Assembly: GCA_039619475.1 (NCBI GenBank)
Contig: CM077116.1
Span: 17,915,443 to 17,979,442 of the forward strand
DNA: 64,000 bases
Source: Icerya purchasi
Lineage: Eukaryota > Arthropoda > Insecta > Hemiptera > Monophlebidae
Direction of reading: 5' to 3'
In this document: piece after piece, positions 1 through 10,966 of the stretch
How the letters are laid out: each line of letters starts with the position of its first letter
Position numbering within the stretch: position 1 is the stretch's first letter
The notes under the pieces: model-generated
Told to the model about the DNA's origin: nothing
The model's database searches: none
What the model saw: the letters and a program-made list of their open reading frames with translations, nothing else
Made by a program: the position numbers and the translations under genes

Positions 1-1091
1 AATATTAATAACAAAATATCTGAACTTTTCGATTGTATTTAGTATACGTAAAATACAAAATATTAATAAATTTAATATATAATTTTCGATCTGGTTAGAA
101 TTTCGATATTTGATATAAATGTTTGTTGTAATAATCCAGAGTCGCAGTTTTTCCCCGTTGCCATTTTCTTGTATTTATCTTTGTACCTGCGAAAAAGAAA
201 AGTTTTATTGCCTTGCAACATTATTATGTAGGGCATGACTGAAATTCAGTGAAAAGAAACTTTAATATAATTCAATATTGACGTCTTCAAAATCATACTA
301 ATGATTTTATGAGACCGCTTTCATCTTTGTATGCCATCTACAAAACTTTCCACGATGTAATAATCCAATCTCTTCGTTTTTTAAAGTAATGAAAAATATG
401 ATGAATAAACGACTTTATCTTTTTCTTTGAATTACAAAACATTCTTTCCTTCATCTAAATTAGCGACTGAAAATCGAAATCTCCTAGTAAATACCTTCGG
501 AGCCTTTATTGACACAAATACTGGCAGCCTAGATGAAATTATAATTTCTGAGATGTTTAGTAAGTCATTCTTTCGCGATATATTAGTGGTGTTATGATTA
601 CGATCACAATGACATGGATATTTTCCACTGCTGTTCTCCTCGGCTGCCAGTCTATCGTGTTAACGATTAACTTTTTGGTCTTGTACCTTCTGCTTTAACC
701 CGTATTATCTAACGCTTCATATTATTTTTTTCACATGTAATGACAAAAATATTTCATCTCATTAGTAAGCATTACCTTTTACAATCAGTTTCAGAGCCCC
801 AACGGTTCCGTTTCCAGTCCATTATCTCGATATTTCATTTCAAATTTTTCACTGTGTAAGTCTTTTTTGTGTTCCATAGAATTGCAAAAATTATCATATG
901 AACCAGCTGCTTCACTTTAGCGCTTCTCGTTGTAGATCTGTCAATATCTTATTTAATCTAGTCATGGCATCGCAAGCGATATGTATATGACATTCTGTTT
1001 AATCTTTCAGGTCACTATACTTCTGTGTCGGATGAAAAAAAATATTCTGTAATTTTTGCACTTCTTTTTTGTTTTGTTTTTTTGAAAAAAA
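1..1091. other. AT-rich non-coding, probably intron
   Basis: No reading frame with protein-like composition and no repeat signature was recognised. If the exon at 3605 belongs to a gene entering from the left, this stretch is intronic; that is an inference. Confidence 0.4.
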
Positions 1092-2066
1092 GTGTATATG
1101 GATCTACACCATTTGTCTAAGAGGTCGGGTGGTATCGGCGCCTCTTTTATCCTCCCAGATTCTGATTTTTCAGAATCTTTTCATCATCCTCTTTCCCATT
1201 CCATATCCATAAACGAATTAATGATTATCCTACGTTCTATTATTTTCATTTCCTCCAATCACCTTTCTTCTAAATTCCAAATTATATCAGATTCCATGTC
1301 CGCCCTTCAGACCACCTGTTCCCCCCTTCCAGATCATTCCTGCGATTTTATTATTTTCCATATATGTTCACTTATCCACGTTCTTTCTTCCCTTCATTCC
1401 ATTCAAATTGATTTGCTGCGGGGCTCACAACCATTCGGGCATTTTTGGTATCGAAGCGATGGCTTTTTTGGCACTCAGGTTGCTGCTTTTTCCCACCTAT
1501 TTCCTTAAGAAAAATCCCATCTTTTAATCTCCTTCTGCTGTGTAAAAGTTTTCACCTTAGATTATGGTATTGGATATATACGTTTTCTCTTTTTCTAATA
1601 ATTGTTCTTTCTATCTATCTGTTCAACCTAGTCTTCGTGTTCATCCGTGGTTCTCTCTGTTTCCTTCTTTTCGTCGTTCTGTTGTTGCCTCCATTATTCT
1701 TCTGCGCTCTTAAGCAATACTCTATTACCTTTCTTTCGTTTTCAATTTTTGTTGATTTCCTCTTCATATTGTCCTCTCCACACAAACGAAGGACACGTTT
1801 GCGATGCTGATCATGTGTTCTTTGAGTATTCGTCTCTTTCGATCGAGCTTTCTACTTTCTGTTCCAATTTACTACGAATTGGTATTCCTACTCCTGCTCC
1901 CTATATCCTTTTTTTCCCTTCTTCACACATCATTCCCATTGCTTGTTCCTTGCTACTAACATTATCTGACCGCATCAAAATATAACTGATTTATTTCCCT
2001 TACTAATTGTTTCTGAGTAAAAGTCCCTAATGGTTGATGAGTCCAAAAAAAATAAATAAAAATATG
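1092..2066 (+). mobile_element. LINE 3' end relic with RNase H (I/R1-like)
   Basis: A decayed non-LTR retrotransposon 3' part. Frame 1092-1508 reads like a retroelement RNase H: an SKRSGGIGA stretch near the start, where TDGS-type motifs occur, then ISDSMSAL, the usual core 'D-S' strand. A frameshift near 1438 continues with a GIFG-E-A-AFLA-like tail (the GI-GNE-AD-LA motif of LINE RNase H). A further shift gives CDADHVFFEY at about 1795-1830, resembling the Cys/His segment that ends I/R1-clade ORF2 proteins. The 3' end is an A-rich AATAAATAAAAAT tail at 2046-2066. There are at least two frameshifts, so it is inactive. The clade is inferred from RNase H plus the Cys/His tail. Confidence 0.7.
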
Positions 2067-3029
2067 ATTAACCACGTGTATTGATCTCTTTTTTTAATAT
2101 ACGTGTATATGTACATGAACTTCCGTATATTCAACTTTTTAATTTATTTCCCAACCAATTAAGGGTTTCTAAACAAATAACACTGTAAATATTATTATCA
2201 ATGGCGAAATGTCTAAATCGGTAAATGTTGGAATGGGAACGAAGGTAGGGCTTATTCTGACACATGCATTGTTCAATATGTTAATGACTTTACAGCAATT
2301 GTAGATAAACGATTTTCGAGTAAAGGAAATTGGCATAAGGCATAGAATAGAAAAGTAAAACTATTCAACTTGAAAAGGCTGAGGACTAAAACCAAAATTT
2401 TAATATGTAAATTGGTAGAACTGCAGCATATGCAGGCGTTTGTGCTGTCGCAGCTCACACCAAAAGGCACTAGAAAACTCGTCGTTTCGCGCCTTTACTT
2501 AGAGCTTGGGAGGTGTGCCAACACATCCTTTCAGTGGTTACTAAAGAAACACGGTCTAATAAATCTTAATAAAAAAATACACATTTACATTTAGCAATTA
2601 TTTTTGTGCGAATAAGACCATACGAAAACAGTGATCGACTGGAAAAAAAGAGGAAGGTAAATACCTCGATAAAACGACGTGACCCGATTGGTCTAATATT
2701 AATAAAATCGCGCCTTTTTTAATAGTGAAAAACGTGTTCTTGAACCGACCCAGGATTAACTATTGTAACAACGACGAATACATGACCGATGGAAAATATG
2801 ATTAGAGATATCTCTTAGAATATTTAAAAATCACCTAAACAATTTCATGGTTCCAGTTTCGTAGGAAATTACAAAATTTCTCACGGACTGACACTTGCAA
2901 AATAATGAACCACTACACATATTAGTCGATTCTATATATCAGCCTCGTCGTGGGCAGCCTATGACGTAAGAGTACAGGACGCTAATACGCAAATTCCGTC
3001 CCCGGATCATTCGTCAGATTGATGTGTTG
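2067..3029. other. No recognised feature
   Basis: AT-rich DNA. Short open frames at 2273-2594 on both strands overlap each other, have no recognisable domain and are probably chance. Confidence 0.4.
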
Positions 3030-3190
3030 ATTTTTTTTGCTCTCATTATTTTCGGGCGTGTGTCAACTATAGGCATTAGCTCAACGTAAATGGAATTTTT
3101 AGAAGTTTCAGTGCGCAACAGCAGAATTCAAACCCCGTTGCACCCGAACGAAACATAATTAACTAATCAGCTACGGCACGGTAGCTGGCT
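3030..3190 (-). repeat. tRNA-derived SINE, copy 1
   Basis: Read on the minus strand, the head (about 3190-3120) resembles a tRNA gene: an A-box-like GTGCCGTAGCTGATTAG stretch and a B-box-like GGTTTGAATTC. A body follows, ending in a poly(A) run seen as T's at 3031-3038. The same head, body and tail order occurs at 31450 and 45259, all on the minus strand. The copies are clearly diverged, so this is an old family. Confidence 0.6.
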
Positions 3191-3604
3191 TAAGTATTAA
3201 AATCTTGTATCTGAATCGACGGATGACGAAACAAAGCATACACGCGATATATACGAATTAGATCGAACAACAATTAAAACAAACATATTCTCTCCAAGTA
3301 GAGTTAAATTATTAGACACTGACCGAAGTGATGATTTGACATGTGCCTCTGAAAGAGCTAGATATACACATATAGAGTAGTCTTACTCTACGAATGTAAG
3401 ATCGATAAATCCTCTAATCGGAGAAACAAAGGTAATAATTCGGAATTTAAATAGGTAGCGTTGCCTGTATAATTCGTATCAATATGTATTAATTTATTTT
3501 TTTAGAATTTTACCACAACTTCAATAGTTTTCAGGGTAAATAAAATAACGAAATTTTTAAGTAATTTTTGTAAACTTTATAGTAACGTTGTTTATTCTTT
3601 GTAG
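3191..3604. other. Intron upstream of terminal exon
   Basis: AT-rich, ending in a T-rich tract and the acceptor TTTGTAG at 3598-3604. No other feature seen. Confidence 0.5.
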
Positions 3605-3826
3605 GAAGCGCAGAGCATTGTGCAAGCTCACGTAATGAAAAAAGAAGAGCTAATAGGTCAAGCCAACGTCAAGCTGAATAGCTTACGGGCGGCCAGTGAA
3701 GAGGTGCGGCAGTTCCACAAATTTTATCCGAGTGAAGATTCTTTATTTTACCTCGAAGAAAACGAAATCGAAGAGATTCTGGAGGCCGATCGTGCCATGA
3801 AATTATACGATAAGTTTTACGTATAA
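3605..3826 (+). CDS. Terminal exon of an unrecognised coiled-coil protein
   Basis: A good 3' splice site (TTATTCTTTGTAG) is followed by 73 codons and a TAA stop. An in-frame stop sits exactly in the acceptor (TAG, 3602-3604), so the open frame begins at the exon border. The peptide starts EAQSIVQAHV and ends DRAMKLYDKFYV. It is rich in E, K, L and A, with heptad-like spacing in the first half (KKEELIGQANVKLNSL) and an acidic second half (LEENEIEEILEADRA). Codon use is much less AT-driven than in surrounding random frames, which supports real coding. I could not assign a family. The 5' exons must lie left of the window. No canonical AATAAA is seen within about 150 bases after the stop. Confidence 0.65.
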   Translation, partial: EAQSIVQAHVMKKEELIGQANVKLNSLRAASEEVRQFHKFYPSEDSLFYLEENEIEEILEADRAMKLYDKFYV

Positions 3827-4217
3827 CTTAAATTCCGCTAGATCAGTTCAGTTTCCGGTTTTGGCTACTAAAGTCAAATTTTGAAAGTCGAAAAAAAGAA
3901 GTAAATCATACGACATTTTTATTATTTTTCTTTATTTTAGTTGTTTGAAATATTCTGTTCAAGTACCCGTCTTTATCGAAACATCTTAACTAACCTTACT
4001 AATTGTTTATACTCCTTGGTGTTGATAACGTTATTAAGGATACGGTTACCGACGTTAACAGTGAGGCGACATATACCGATGATATGATATAGAGATAAAA
4101 AACTATAAGAATTTCCGTTCTTTATTAGTATTAAGCTGATGAGGGGTTATGTGTGAGATAATTTGCAACTTGGATCATAAAATGTAATTTGCAACATAAA
4201 AACTTTTACGTTAAGTA
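3827..4217. other. 3' flank of the terminal exon
   Basis: Probable 3' UTR and intergenic DNA; nothing further recognised. The last two bases (TA, 4216-4217) look like the left target-site copy of the next element. Confidence 0.4.
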
Positions 4218-4560
4218 CGGTGTCGGTCACGGTTATAAAGATACCCTGCAAAACCGATTTTTTTGCGACTGCATGAAAAGTGTAAAAAATACCGATTTGG
4301 CAGGTAAAAATACATCTAAGATCGTGTGACGCACAGGCGAACGCATTGCGCCATGCGCGGTAGGCAACCGAACCGGTTTCAAAAAATCACTGAAAAACCA
4401 CGTTTTTCGACAAAGAAACGACTGTACAGTTGAAAACCACAGGGATACGGCTTCGCTGACGTTACGACGTTGAAGGGCATGCAATTTAAATGCCAAACCG
4501 ACTGGTATACTAACTTACAAGAAATCTGTATAAAATGTGCAGCATTTGAGAGCTGAACAG
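4218..4560 (+). repeat. Left terminal inverted repeat of the fold-back element
   Basis: Pairs with 4950-5311. Similarity is strongest in the outer 230 bases and still visible around 4480-4560. The inner limit is approximate. Confidence 0.65.
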
Positions 4561-4949
4561 ACACGAGAAAATGCGTTTTTTCGTACGGTACGACTGTAGT
4601 CGAGCAATTTTCAATCAATGAGATAGTTGACGGAAATCTGCAGTACAGAAATATATATTTTACAACTCGAATGCGAATACAAAATGTGAAAGCAATACAA
4701 AAGAACGGCTCAGACTGCAGTAATGCAGAAAAAAACGGATCTGAAGATACAGCGGACGAAGCGAGTACAGGAAAGAAGACGATAATAAATCCGTGATACA
4801 AAACGAAGCGAAACGGCTGAAAAGATCTGTTGATACCTGAAAAAGAAGGAACAAATTAATTAGGGCTTCCACGGGTTGCGAAGCAAGCACAAATCCGACT
4901 CGGCATCGAATCAATATAACGTGCCTCGTATTCACGGAAATCAGGGTTT

Positions 4950-5311
4950 GCTAGCGTCTTTACACCGCTACAGATTTTTGTACAGATTTTTTGTAAACTA
5001 GTGTACCAGTCGGTTCGGGACCGAAATTTCATACTCTTTCACATCGTGCCCTCAGAGAATCGGTAGCCTTGTTGGCTGTACAATCGTTTCTTTGTCGAAA
5101 AACGTGTTTTTTTCCTGGCATTTTTTGGAACAGTTTTGGTTGCCTACCGCGCACGGCGCAAGGAGTTCGCCTATACGTCACACGGTTTTAAATGAATTTT
5201 TACCTGCGAATCGAATGGTGTTTTTACATTTTTCGCGCGGTCGCGTTTTAGGGTCACAATTGCAAAAAACGGCTTTTCAGAGTGTCCTTATAATTATGAC
5301 CGTCGACACTG
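4950..5311 (-). repeat. Right terminal inverted repeat of the fold-back element
   Basis: Reverse-complement partner of 4218-4560, with several small indels between arms, so the insertion is not recent. The inner limit is approximate. Confidence 0.65.
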
Positions 5312-5313
5312 TA

Positions 5314-6459
5314 TGTTGTAATAGCCACATTTGATACACAATTTAAACGGATGTTACTTTTATTTTGAGAATTTGATTTAGTTACAGTTTATAGATTGCG
5401 CGAGTTTTGTTTGGCTGCAACGTTATTTTTAGATAACTTTCTACTTAAAAGATTGCCTTATTATCTCTGCCAGCTGTGTACATATCTTTCCTCAATTATT
5501 CGAAAGAAATTCAATTAGGACACATGTTCATTTGTAAAATGCAAAACCGTAAAGTTGGTTTAACAAAAAGAGATGATCACTGAAAAATTCGATAGTTGAT
5601 GTCCATTTATTGTATGGTCTTATTGTTAAATATGTTTACGCTTTCAAATATTTATTTATAATTTCCGCTTTCATTCATTTAGATATTTGCGAATTGTTTT
5701 TTTTTTTTTGAAAAAGAGCTAATTTTTGTTTTATTAAGATGAGTGATATTTAATTTTCCCTGCAAACTTTAAATTAATTGAAGTAATTTAAAACGTGCAG
5801 AAATTATTCAAATCCCATATGTACAGTATGGAAATATTATGTGTTCCTTATAAGTACAGCGTAGTTATATTTTTTTAAAAACAATACTCCTATTATATAA
5901 TATAAAAAGTGTACTATAGTTCACTAAAATTCGTTTAAAAGGCGATAACAATTTTTTTCCGATAAATTCGCGTAATATATTTTAAAAATGTTTAAATTTC
6001 GGATCTTTTTAAAATCAGTAAACCGTAAAATGTAACATAAATTATTTAATTTCCTACGATACATTTTTAATCCCCAATATCTATTTTGAATTTAAGATTT
6101 TTAGCGGAATTGGCTATGTTTGCTTGTGTTGAAAGGTTCTATCTTACTGATAATTTGCATTTAGAAATTTTAAAAGTTAATGGAAGTTTTCCAAAAATTA
6201 CCATTACAACAGTTATCGGTTTAATAAAAATCGCTATTTCGCAACCTACCATCGCTCGTACGTGGTAATAATTTAATCGTACATTGCTCATTGACATTTG
6301 CCGGTAATTGTCTTTTCATACAAATGATTATCCTTTCCATCTCCTTTTAGGATGTTGAAACGCGAACACTTCATCTTACCACAACTATACTGTTGCCTGG
6401 CTTCCTGTATTTTTTCATGTGCGCAGATTTTATTTGTGTTTCCTTTATTTTTTGTGTAT
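5314..6459. other. No recognised feature
   Basis: AT-rich intergenic DNA with homopolymer T runs. The open frame near 6086-6268 has no recognisable domain. Confidence 0.4.
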
Positions 6460-7480
6460 ATTCTAATTACCTTTTTCCTCTTGATCTCTTTGCTCGTATT
6501 TCCCTTATATCAATAACGTAAATAGGTCGTCTTTTTTTAAATTTTGTGACCAACGTAATTAGGTCAATAAGATGTGTGTATGTACGTGTTTCTAGCTGAA
6601 CGTAAGTCGGTGGTTTAGTTATTCTGATAATTTTCGTTTTTTTAACACGCAATTTTTATTCTATATTTTTTACCTTCCAGATTTATCCATAATTTTTTGT
6701 GAATTTTTACTTAATTCGGCTAGATATGCTTTATTATCGGAATAGTTAATATTTAATGCTCTTGTATACCGTTGATATCAATCTCAAGATTGTTAATTTT
6801 TCGCTTTCCTGGTTATTTTTTACCCATAAACTTTAAAGAGTCTTGGTAACGACAGATAGAGACTTGTCGCCCGCCATATTTTAATTTTCGGTATTTTTGG
6901 AATGGTTTTTATCTTTTTTGTACAGCCTCTGATTCCAATATATATTTGATTATTATCGTTCCATCTAATTGATATATTTTAAAGATTTCTATTAATTGTT
7001 TGTAGACTATTTATCCTATATTAAACACTTTCTCGTAGTCTATAAAACATGGATATACATGTAACTATGTTTATACTTATTGCTCTTTGATACTGAATAT
7101 TGGAAGTAACAAAATCGCATCACTTTCTCTTTGCTTTACGATAAATCTGTTCTGCATTTTATTTAAATCCCTTATTTACTATGGATTAAAAGAATTTCAG
7201 TATATGGCTTGGTCAAACTTATTGTTTTGCCTGTACATTTTCGTAAATTTTTTTTTTGGAGATTGGAGTTTTAATTGATTTTAAAAACTCTTCCACTACT
7301 CTTCCAAATTTCAATAAAGTCATTTTATTTCATTTATTTAATGCTTTTATAATTGCCACTTGATTCCGTTTTTAACCCAGGGGCTTTTCTTATTCGACTA
7401 TATTTCATCGCAAACCGATAAAATATTCGGATTTTCCTCTTTCTCCTTTATCAAATTACATTATTCTGCTATTGTTTTAT
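6460..7480 (-). mobile_element. LINE reverse-transcriptase relic
   Basis: On the minus strand, broken frames resemble a non-LTR reverse transcriptase. Near 7380 there is a KNKKSPW-KNGI stretch (compare KNGKAPG-DGI). Near 7020-6980 an IDYEKVFN stretch matches the FVDYEKAFD catalytic block, followed by QLIEIFK-YQLDG. Near 6740-6640 there is SDNKAYLAELSKNSQKIMDKSG, resembling the region after the ADD motif, and then KKTKIIRITK. Order and spacing fit an RT read from 7480 down to 6460. Many stops and shifts are present. The style is that of RTE/CR1-type LINEs; the clade is inferred. Confidence 0.55.
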
Positions 7481-8508
7481 CCCCTTACATAGTTCTGAAA
7501 TATGCTTCACCTATATATCTTATGTATTGTTTTCGTTCTTTTATGTGTTATTTTTAATTACATTTAATTATGCTTATTTTGTTTTTCTTTCTTTACTGTT
7601 CATTTGTTCTTTGATTTTAACACATACTTCACGTTAGCTGTCCTTTTTTGCCTGGTTTTTCTGTATTTTCGTGTACCTTTTTATGCCATTTTTTTTTTTC
7701 TTTTTTGTTACACTGTGTCGTAATCATTCTGTTCAATTTAATATATTCCTAGTCGGTATTTTCAGATATAATTCCTATTATGTCAATGTTTAATCTATCT
7801 GCTTCCAGTATTCAAATTTTCAGTTTACTCGATTAATATATGACATTAGTAGTCTATGTCTTTCTTTTATTTTTCTGACATGTTTGATTTTCAGAAGTCT
7901 TTCTAAGATTTATATTGTCACGTTTTTCTTGGAAGTAGTTCTCAATTATGATGCGTGTTGATCACCCCTGTAGAGTTTCAGCGAAGGAACTCGCCTGTAT
8001 TGTTACCTACGACCCTTATTTTTCGATACACTGTTATTAGTGTACACTTTATGGATGCAATATTATAATTTCTCTAGCGTGTCGTCATTATTATGAGAAA
8101 GATGCAACGGTTATTTTCCTTTGTTTTCTAGCGGGTTTTGTACTGGCATTTACTCTCTTGGCAGAGAGGACTCGGTTATTAGAAACCGAATACTTACCTG
8201 CTCTCTCTCTCTCTCTCTATTTTGATGATCAGTTCGACTGAGGCGTATATTTTCAAGCGAATTGTTGACAGTTGGCTAGTTTTGAAATCTGGTAGTAGCT
8301 TGATAGTGTTTGGAGCAGAAACACCTTTGACGGGTGCGCTTTCCTAGTTTTACTGTTCACCTACGTGTTATACGAGGTATTCTTTAGATTTTCATACCAA
8401 CGCTAAGCTGCAGAAAAGAAAATTGCCATCCGTTTGAAGCGAGTGTTCAAAATTCACATTGGCGTTGTTTCATTTCCCGATTAGCACTTTAGGGCCGTCA
8501 AGTGATTA
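7481..8508. other. No recognised gene; (CT)n microsatellite
   Basis: Mostly T-rich DNA, possibly further decayed LINE sequence to about 7900 that I could not align. A (CT)9 run lies at 8201-8218. Confidence 0.4.
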
Positions 8509-9300
8509 CTCATCATCATCATCAAAATGCTGTACACGGTTACCGTGCGTAGCGGTCACAGGGGATGTTGATCATATATCCCTATTTGTGGCAGCTTGAA
8601 CTGATCTCTCTATAGATGTTATTCCGGTCCATTTCTGAATGTCCTGGGTCCAAGATAGTTTTCTGCGTCCCACTCCTCTTTTTCCTTCAGTTTTCCCTTG
8701 AAGAAGAAGCCGGATAATTTCATATCTTTCTCCTCTGATTATGTGCCCAAAGTATCTTATTTTCCTTTCTTCGATTATTCGACAGATCATCCTTTCTTCT
8801 CGGACGGATTTTAGTACATCTTCGTTTCTCGTGCGCGCTGTCCAAGGAATCTTAAGCATACGACGATAAAGCCACATTTCGCACGCCTCCAGGTAGTTGA
8901 GTGCTGTGCCGGAATATGTTGTAGCTTCCATCCCATAGAGCATAATAGGCCAAATACAGCTTTTCATTAGTCTTTTCCGAATTTCCAAGTTTAATGATTT
9001 ATCTGTTAACAGCTTTTTCAGTTTTCCAAATGCAGTGCGCGCATGTTCGCATCTTTGTTTAATTTCTGTCTCCGGGTTTAAATTCGATGTAATATAGCAC
9101 CCGAGATATTTAAATTTTTTAACTTGCTGTATTCTTTGATTATTCGCATTCAGGTCTAATTTAATACGGTCATTTTTGTTTATTACCATAGATTTTGTTT
9201 TGGAAATGTTCAGTTGAAGACCATATTTTTGACGGCTGTTAATTATTCGATTGAGAATAGTTTGTAGATCAGATAAAGTAAAACTGTACCTACAACAGTC
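8509..9300 (-). mobile_element. LINE ORF2 C-terminal part (RTE-like), 5' truncated
   Basis: An open frame on the minus strand (Met at 9189, but homology-like coding continues upstream to about 9300) encodes the thumb and C-terminal region of a non-LTR retrotransposon protein. Visible landmarks are KTKSMVI, KFKYLGCYITSNLNPETEI, MKSCIWPIMLYGMEATTYS, YRRMLKIPWTARTRNEDVL, and IRYFGHIIRG followed by GKRGVGRRKLSW. These are characteristic of endonuclease/reverse-transcriptase LINEs common in insects. The catalytic RT motifs are missing, so this is a 5'-truncated copy. The 3' end is a short ATC/TCA microsatellite at 8509-8524, of the kind some LINE families carry instead of poly(A). The frame is intact over 205 codons, so it is fairly young. 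Confidence 0.85.
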
Positions 9301-10567
9301 AGAGTCACTAGGAAAAATGAATCATTATAAATAACTAAATTCGAAAAATGAACTAATAGCTTGTAATTTGCAATTTTATTGTTAATACTTTTGTAAAATA
9401 TTTTACGCTATACCTTAACAAATAACATATTCCCGCATTCACACGCATCATGTTAACGCTTATTAGTTGCAGTAATGACGTATTTTAAATTTTATATACT
9501 TTTTTTTTAATATTATACGTACAACATTACTAGATTTCCACATAGAATCAGCTCTTTTATTTTGCTATAGTAATAATAATAAAATGAAGCGAGTTACTCT
9601 GGACAGAGCGTCGGAGGTTGCGAGGTTAAGATTCATAATTTACAAAGCTCTACGTTATACATATTTTGAATTAGTTTTTTTTTTTTTTTTTTTTGAAATA
9701 CTTATTTGTTTAGAGTTCACCATAATTTTTTTCTTCTCATATTACTGTCAACCGTTTTCTTCCTCTTTTTGGATCTTTCACAATCATTGACTTAAGCATG
9801 GAATGTAATTATCCGCTCGTCTTAAAATACATACGAAAATTTTTAATTGTGGAATATGTTATATCTTTTTTATTTTAACTACCACTTCCATGATTATCGA
9901 CAGTAGCGATTTAAAGAATATCTATCGCTTTTTCGAGAAGTAAAATATACGTTGGATAATATTTTTTAAAAAATTAAGGAACAAAACAGTAACTCAGTTT
10001 TTAAAAAGTTCATCGCATCTGTAAGTAACATGAAGGATGTATGTGAAATTTATATTTATCTGTTTGTATACAATACATTTTTATGGGTAATTTTAAGTAT
10101 TTCGATTTGTACACGTACAAATTATGGCAGTATCTACTGAGATTAGCCATATACTTATAAAGCAAAACTCTGAGAGTAATATGTTTGCGTACAGCAGTGG
10201 TTTTCTTATTTGTTGTTTTGCCTTTGATGGTTTAATTTATAACTTTCAATAATTGTGAACATAGCAAAAAGTTATTGGAACCGTGAAAACAAATTGTTAT
10301 AAACGTATCATCATTAATTTTTCCGTTTGCAAACGTAAAACATTCTTTTTAAAATGTGCTCATTTCCTTTTCATAAACTTTTCAATTAGTTCAAAACGTT
10401 TAAAAAACTTTATTGTAAATAATATCGATATAAGAAACAGTTTTGCCACGTATACTGAAACAGCAGCAGGAGAAACGTGAAGGCTGGCTTATAGTATGAT
10501 GTTCGTCGTTTTTGGAATGAACAAGACTAATTTAGTTTTCTAATTATGTTTAAGAGACTATATTTGT

Positions 10568-10570
<3 letters not shown>

Positions 10571-10598
<28 letters not shown>
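10571..10598. repeat. (TA)14 microsatellite
   Basis: Uninterrupted TA dinucleotide run. Confidence 0.95.
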
Positions 10599-10601
<3 letters not shown>

Positions 10602-10879
10602 ATATTTTATGCTCTGTTGAATAAATGTATCTGGTTCCATTGAATCGCGTTTTATTGCTGTTTATACATTTCGTTTGATAAGCATTACACTAGTCTTATT
10701 TAACTGCAAAAATAAATACAAAAAAAAAAAGACGGTACAAAATGATAGACATTTACGTCTGATAAGTGTGTTGCTGGCCCAGCTTCGTTATTTTGGGTAG
10801 ACTAAGTAATATTTCATTACACAAATTTCACTTATCTTATTTTTGAAATTTAAAAATCGATGAATAATCGAATTACGGT

Positions 10880-10966
10880 ACCGTAGTGTACTTGGCAAAG
10901 CGGCGATGTTTTGATTGAATGTAATTTGGCTCGAATCCCGCTGCCTTATACTGATAGTATAGAAAA
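10880..10966 (+). repeat. tRNA-like (SINE head) relic
   Basis: TAGTGTACTTGGCAAAGCG resembles an A box, and GGCTCGAATCCCGCTGCC about 45 bases later resembles a B box. It does not fold into a convincing tRNA by eye and has no clear tail, so a decayed SINE head is the likeliest reading. Confidence 0.25.

Larger units (their letters stand above)
4218..5311. mobile_element. Fold-back (long-TIR) non-autonomous DNA transposon
   Basis: The two ends are long imperfect inverted repeats. The left end starts CGGTGTCGGTCACGGTTATA; the reverse complement of the right end starts CAGTGTCGACGGTCATAATT. Matching blocks run inward in order: the GTAGGCAACC block (left about 4360, right about 5140), the CGTTTTTCGACAAAGAAACGA block (4402 and 5085), and ACCGACTGGTA (4495 and 5010). 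The arms are thus at least 300 bp and perhaps 350 bp each, leaving a short centre. Both termini are flanked by TA (4216-4217 and 5312-5313), consistent with a TA target duplication. No transposase is present; the open frames inside it on both strands are products of the repeat arms. Confidence 0.75.

Noticed and set aside
4233..5334. Open frames inside the fold-back element
   Set aside because: They lie on the inverted-repeat arms in several frames, with no transposase motif.
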